Assembly: GCA_964422615.1 (NCBI GenBank)
Contig: CAYRBJ010000046.1
Location: 1-10,463, forward strand
Origin: DATLWN01 sp964422615
Lineage (GTDB): Bacteria; Pseudomonadota; Zetaproteobacteria; Mariprofundales; Mariprofundaceae
DNA: 10,463 bases
Reading direction: 5' to 3'
Below, piece by piece: positions 5,994-10,463 of this stretch. How positions within the stretch are numbered: position 1 is the stretch's first letter; each line of letters starts with the position of its first letter. A program made the position numbers and the translations under genes. The notes beneath the pieces were generated by a model. That model worked only from the letters and a program-made list of their open reading frames with translations, was not told the origin of the DNA and did no database searches.

Positions 5994-6550
5994 CGAACAA
6001 GCACAAGGAGCAGCAGCAGCCCAAGGGCGGAGCCAAGGGCGCGGAGGCTTCCCAGGCCGATGATGCGCAGCAGGCGAAGCTCGCCGAACTGGAGGAGGCG
6101 CTGCAGCAGGCCCGCGAGGATGTGTTGCGCGCCCATGCCGAGATGGAGAATGTGCGCAAGCGGGCAAGCCGCGAGGTCGAGGATGCGCGCCGATTCGCCA
6201 TCGAGAAGTTCGCGACGGCCCTGCTCGATGTGGTGGACAATCTGGAGCGGGCGCTGGCGGTGCCGGAAGGAAACGAGAAAGCCCTGCGCGACGGTGTGAA
6301 ACTGACGCTGGACAGCTGGCTGGCCACGATCGGCCGTTTCGGCATGCAGCGCGTCGAGGCCGAAGGCACCGCTTTTGATCCCCATCATCACGAGGCCCTG
6401 GCGCATGTGCCGCACGAGGCGGAGGAGGGCACCGTCGTGGCCCAGCACGTCGCGGGCTATCTTCTGAATGGCCGCCTGATCCGGCCGGCCAAGGTGCTGG
6501 TGTCGCGCGGCAATGATGGGGATAAGGGCGAGGAAAACGCAGGGGGTTGA
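5990..6550 (+). CDS. grpE: Nucleotide exchange factor GrpE
   Basis: The product is 186 residues (E. coli 197). It has a disordered charged N-terminus (1-30, KEQQQPKGGAKGAEAS), a long helical coiled-coil region (about 30-90, with AEMENVRKRASREVEDARRF), and the C-terminal beta domain carrying the GrpE signature FDPHHHEALAHVP, continuing to GYLLNGRLIRPAKVLVS (129-172). GrpE dimers open the nucleotide cleft of DnaK to release ADP and act as the thermosensor of the cycle. The GTG start overlaps the hrcA TGA in a GTGA quartet, with a strong Shine-Dalgarno upstream, so translation is probably coupled to hrcA. Its TGA stop lies inside the -35 element of the dnaK heat-shock promoter. Confidence 0.97.
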   Translation: MTNKHKEQQQPKGGAKGAEASQADDAQQAKLAELEEALQQAREDVLRAHAEMENVRKRASREVEDARRFAIEKFATALLDVVDNLERALAVPEGNEKALRDGVKLTLDSWLATIGRFGMQRVEAEGTAFDPHHHEALAHVPHEAEEGTVVAQHVAGYLLNGRLIRPAKVLVSRGNDGDKGEENAGG

Positions 6551-6574
6551 AACCCGGTTTGCGTGTCCCCATAC
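6547..6574 (+). promoter_or_regulatory. RpoH (sigma32)-type heat-shock promoter of dnaK
   Basis: TTGAAA (6547-6552), a 14-base spacer and CCCCATAC (6567-6574) match the sigma32 consensus (CTTGAAA, spacer about 13-14, CCCCATnT) very closely. Transcription would start near 6581, about 50 bases before the dnaK ATG. The -35 overlaps the grpE stop codon (TGA at 6548-6550). This implies that the organism has RpoH in addition to HrcA. Confidence 0.88.
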
Positions 6575-6632
6575 AGTCGGTGAAGCGCGATTTGCGATCA
6601 AACAAACATGACCTGAAACGGAGAATGACGAT

Positions 6633-8555
<1,923 letters not shown>

Positions 8556-8573
8556 GCCCTGATGCGAACAGGC

Positions 8574-8611
8574 ACGGGAGCAGGGTGACATCGCTCTGCT
8601 CCCGTTGTTTT
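8574..8611 (+). terminator. Terminator-like hairpin between dnaK and dnaJ
   Basis: CGGGAGCAG (8575-8583) pairs perfectly with CTGCTCCCG (8596-8604). The stem extends by an outer A-T pair and up to three inner pairs including G-U, leaving a 6-base loop, and is followed by TTGTTTT. This has the form of an intrinsic terminator. Because no promoter is visible before dnaJ, it is more likely partial (attenuating dnaJ-dapB or protecting the dnaK 3' end) than absolute. Confidence 0.75.
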
Positions 8612-8651
8612 GCCGGCGCGGCGAATGCAGAGAGGGAATAAGGGCGGAGCA

Positions 8652-9800
8652 ATGGCAACCAAGCGCGACTACTACGAAATCCTGGGTGTGGCCAAAGACG
8701 CGGATATGAACGCGATCAAGCGAGCTTACCGCAAACTGGCCATGAAATACCATCCGGATCGCAATCCGGACGATGCGGCGGCGGCGGAGCATTTTCGAGA
8801 GGTCACCGAGGCCTACGAGGTACTGTCCGACAAGGACAAGCGCGCCCGCTACGACCAGTACGGGCATGCCGGCGTCGATGCCCAGATGCAGGATTTCTGG
8901 GGTCATGGCGGCTTTCAGGACTCGCACGCCTTCCGCGATTTCGGCGATATGTTCGGCGACGTGTTCGGCGATCTGTTTGGGTTTGGCGGCGGCGGGCGTG
9001 CGAGCAACCGAGGGGCCGATCTGCGCTACGATCTCCACCTGAGCCTGGAGGAGGCGGCCAGCGGACGCGAGGTCGAACTCGATATCCCGAAACAGGTGGA
9101 ATGCGAGACCTGTCACGGTTCCGGAGCCCGCCCCGGCACGCATCCGGTACCCTGTTCCACCTGCGGCGGCCATGGCCAGGTACAGATGACGCAGGGCTTT
9201 TTCGCGGTGCGGCGCACCTGCCCGGCCTGTCACGGGCGCGGTGTGCGCATCGAATCGCCCTGTACGGATTGCGGTGGCGCCGGCCGGGTGCGCAAGAGCC
9301 ACAAGCTGAAGGTCAGGATTCCGGCCGGCGTTTACGACGGGGCCCAGGTGCGCGTCGGCGGCCAGGGCGAGGCCGGTATCCAGGGTGGACCACCGGGCGA
9401 CCTGTATATCGTGGTGTCGCTGAACAAGCACCCGATCTTCGAGCGTGAGGGTCCGGACCTGCACTGCATGATGCCCATCACCTTCCCGCAGGCGGCGCTG
9501 GGGGCAGAGGTGGAGGCGCCGACGCTGACCGGGCGCATCAAGATCCGTATTCCGGCCGGTTCCGACGACGGCAAGGTGTTCCGTCTGAAGGGCCATGGGG
9601 TGCTGGACCTGCGCACGGGTCACAAGGGCGATCTGTATGTGAAGACCCGCATCGCCGTGCCGCGCAAGCTGACGCACAAGCAGGAGGAACTGCTGCGCGA
9701 GTTCGCCCAGGTTACCGGCGACGACGTGTATCCGGAGCGTACGTCGTTTCTCGATAAGGCCAAGAAATTCTGGGATGATCTGGCCGGGGAGATCAAATGA
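8652..9800 (+). CDS. dnaJ: Chaperone protein DnaJ (Hsp40, class A)
   Basis: The product is 382 residues (E. coli 376). It has an N-terminal J domain (1-70) with HPD at 34-36, a Gly/Phe region (about 83-118) with repeated FGD units, a zinc-binding domain with four CxxCxGxG motifs (151-158, 168-175, 190-197, 204-211), and C-terminal substrate-binding domains with PAGVYDGAQVRV and PAGSDDGKVFRL. DnaJ delivers substrates to DnaK and stimulates its ATPase. The frame opens 14 codons earlier (8610), but family alignment and the purine-rich stretch AAGGGCGGAG favour the ATG at 8652. The GGAG itself is only 2 bases from the ATG, so pairing probably uses the AGGG about 7 bases away. The stop overlaps the start of dapB (ATGA). 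Confidence 0.98.
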   Translation: MATKRDYYEILGVAKDADMNAIKRAYRKLAMKYHPDRNPDDAAAAEHFREVTEAYEVLSDKDKRARYDQYGHAGVDAQMQDFWGHGGFQDSHAFRDFGDMFGDVFGDLFGFGGGGRASNRGADLRYDLHLSLEEAASGREVELDIPKQVECETCHGSGARPGTHPVPCSTCGGHGQVQMTQGFFAVRRTCPACHGRGVRIESPCTDCGGAGRVRKSHKLKVRIPAGVYDGAQVRVGGQGEAGIQGGPPGDLYIVVSLNKHPIFEREGPDLHCMMPITFPQAALGAEVEAPTLTGRIKIRIPAGSDDGKVFRLKGHGVLDLRTGHKGDLYVKTRIAVPRKLTHKQEELLREFAQVTGDDVYPERTSFLDKAKKFWDDLAGEIK

Positions 9801-10463
9801 TGCGCGTGATCGTTGTCGGCGCCTCCGGGCGCATGGGCCGGATGCTGGTGCGGGCCGTAGCCGAGGCCGAAGGTGCCGAACTGGTCGGGGCCACCGAGCG
9901 GCCGGGTTCCGGCTGGATTGGCCAGGATGCCGGCACGCTGGCCGGTGTGGCGGAGATCGGGGTGGCCGTATCCGACGATCCCGGGGCCTGTGCCGAGGCC
10001 GATGTCATCATCGATTTCACGGCCCCGCAGGCCACGCTGGCGCATGCGTCCCTTGCCGCCGAGAAGGGCATGCGCATGGTCATCGGCACCACCGGTTTCG
10101 AGCCGGGGATGTTGGCCGAGCTGAGAAAGACGCTGGCCGGGGTGCCGGTGGTGATGGCAGCCAATTATTCGGTCGGTGTGAACCTCTCTCTTGAATTGAT
10201 CCGGCGTGCTGCCGCTGTACTCGGCCCCGATTACGATGCCGAGATTTTCGAGGCGCACCACCGCCACAAGGTCGATGCACCGTCCGGCACGGCGCTGGCC
10301 ATGGGGCGTGCCCTGGCCGACGGGCGCGGCGTGGACCTGGACGATGTGGCCGTCTATGCCCGTCAGGGCATCACCGGCCCACGCCAGCCGGGCAGCATCG
10401 GCTTTGTGGTGGTGCGCGGCGGCAACATCGTCGGCGAGCACAAGGCGATGTTCATCGCCGACG
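9797..10463 (+). CDS. dapB: 4-hydroxy-tetrahydrodipicolinate reductase, 3' end cut off by the window
   Basis: 222 of an expected 270 or so residues are present. The N-terminus has the NAD(P)H-binding loop VVGASGRMGRM (6-16), then IGTTGF (96-101) and AANYSVGVN (121-129). The catalytic segment EAHHRHKVDAPSGTA (152-166) contains His154 and Lys158, equivalent to E. coli His159 and Lys163. DapB reduces hydroxy-tetrahydrodipicolinate to tetrahydrodipicolinate in the cytoplasm, the second committed step towards diaminopimelate and lysine. The first ATG (9797) overlaps the dnaJ TGA as ATGA; a second in-frame ATG follows at 9800. GGGGAG at 9786-9791 is 5 and 8 bases from them, so either could be used. 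Expression is presumably coupled to dnaJ; I see no separate promoter. Confidence 0.97.
   Translation, partial: MMRVIVVGASGRMGRMLVRAVAEAEGAELVGATERPGSGWIGQDAGTLAGVAEIGVAVSDDPGACAEADVIIDFTAPQATLAHASLAAEKGMRMVIGTTGFEPGMLAELRKTLAGVPVVMAANYSVGVNLSLELIRRAAAVLGPDYDAEIFEAHHRHKVDAPSGTALAMGRALADGRGVDLDDVAVYARQGITGPRQPGSIGFVVVRGGNIVGEHKAMFIAD

Noticed and set aside
9620..10441. Open frame of 273 codons on the minus strand opposite dnaJ and dapB
   Set aside because: Shadow of the dapB coding sequence, which matches its family from end to end of the visible part.

Overview
The window is ordinary chromosome from a GC-rich proteobacterium, most likely a gammaproteobacterium of the Chromatiales/Ectothiorhodospiraceae type. 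This is an inference from the E. coli-like L13, S9, DnaK and DapB, a dnaJ-dapB junction, and hrcA/CIRCE coexisting with an RpoH-type promoter. I see no mobile element, tRNA, rRNA, CRISPR array or integration scar, and no convincing undescribed system. The interesting material is regulatory.

Left arm (1-4744, all genes on the minus strand): a 3'-truncated membrane protein with a TrkA-C (RCK_C) domain and a charged Ala/Glu/Lys tail; an 807-residue PAS-PAS-PAS-GAF-HD-GYP cyclic-di-GMP phosphodiesterase; about 420 bp of non-coding DNA holding an unexplained inverted repeat; and the rplM-rpsI ribosomal protein operon, with a near-consensus sigma70 promoter at its head and a textbook intrinsic terminator at its end.

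Right arm (4855-10463, plus strand): the heat-shock cluster hrcA-grpE-dnaK-dnaJ followed by dapB, which runs off the window. hrcA and grpE overlap by 4 bases (GTGA), and so do dnaJ and dapB (ATGA). A CIRCE operator (two 9-base half-sites with a 9-base spacer) lies in the divergent rplM/hrcA intergenic region over a putative extended -10 promoter. A separate RpoH-type promoter starts inside the grpE stop codon and drives dnaK. A hairpin with a U-rich tail separates dnaK from dnaJ.

Read together: HrcA, first gene of the cluster, probably represses its own operon through CIRCE, so hrcA-grpE output follows free GroEL/HrcA status. DnaK (and DnaJ by read-through) gets a second input from sigma32, and the dnaK-dnaJ hairpin would lower the J-protein:DnaK ratio. 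GrpE, DnaK and DnaJ form one chaperone machine. The divergent ribosomal operon shares the intergenic region but has its own promoter. dapB (lysine/diaminopimelate synthesis) is attached by translational overlap, not by function.
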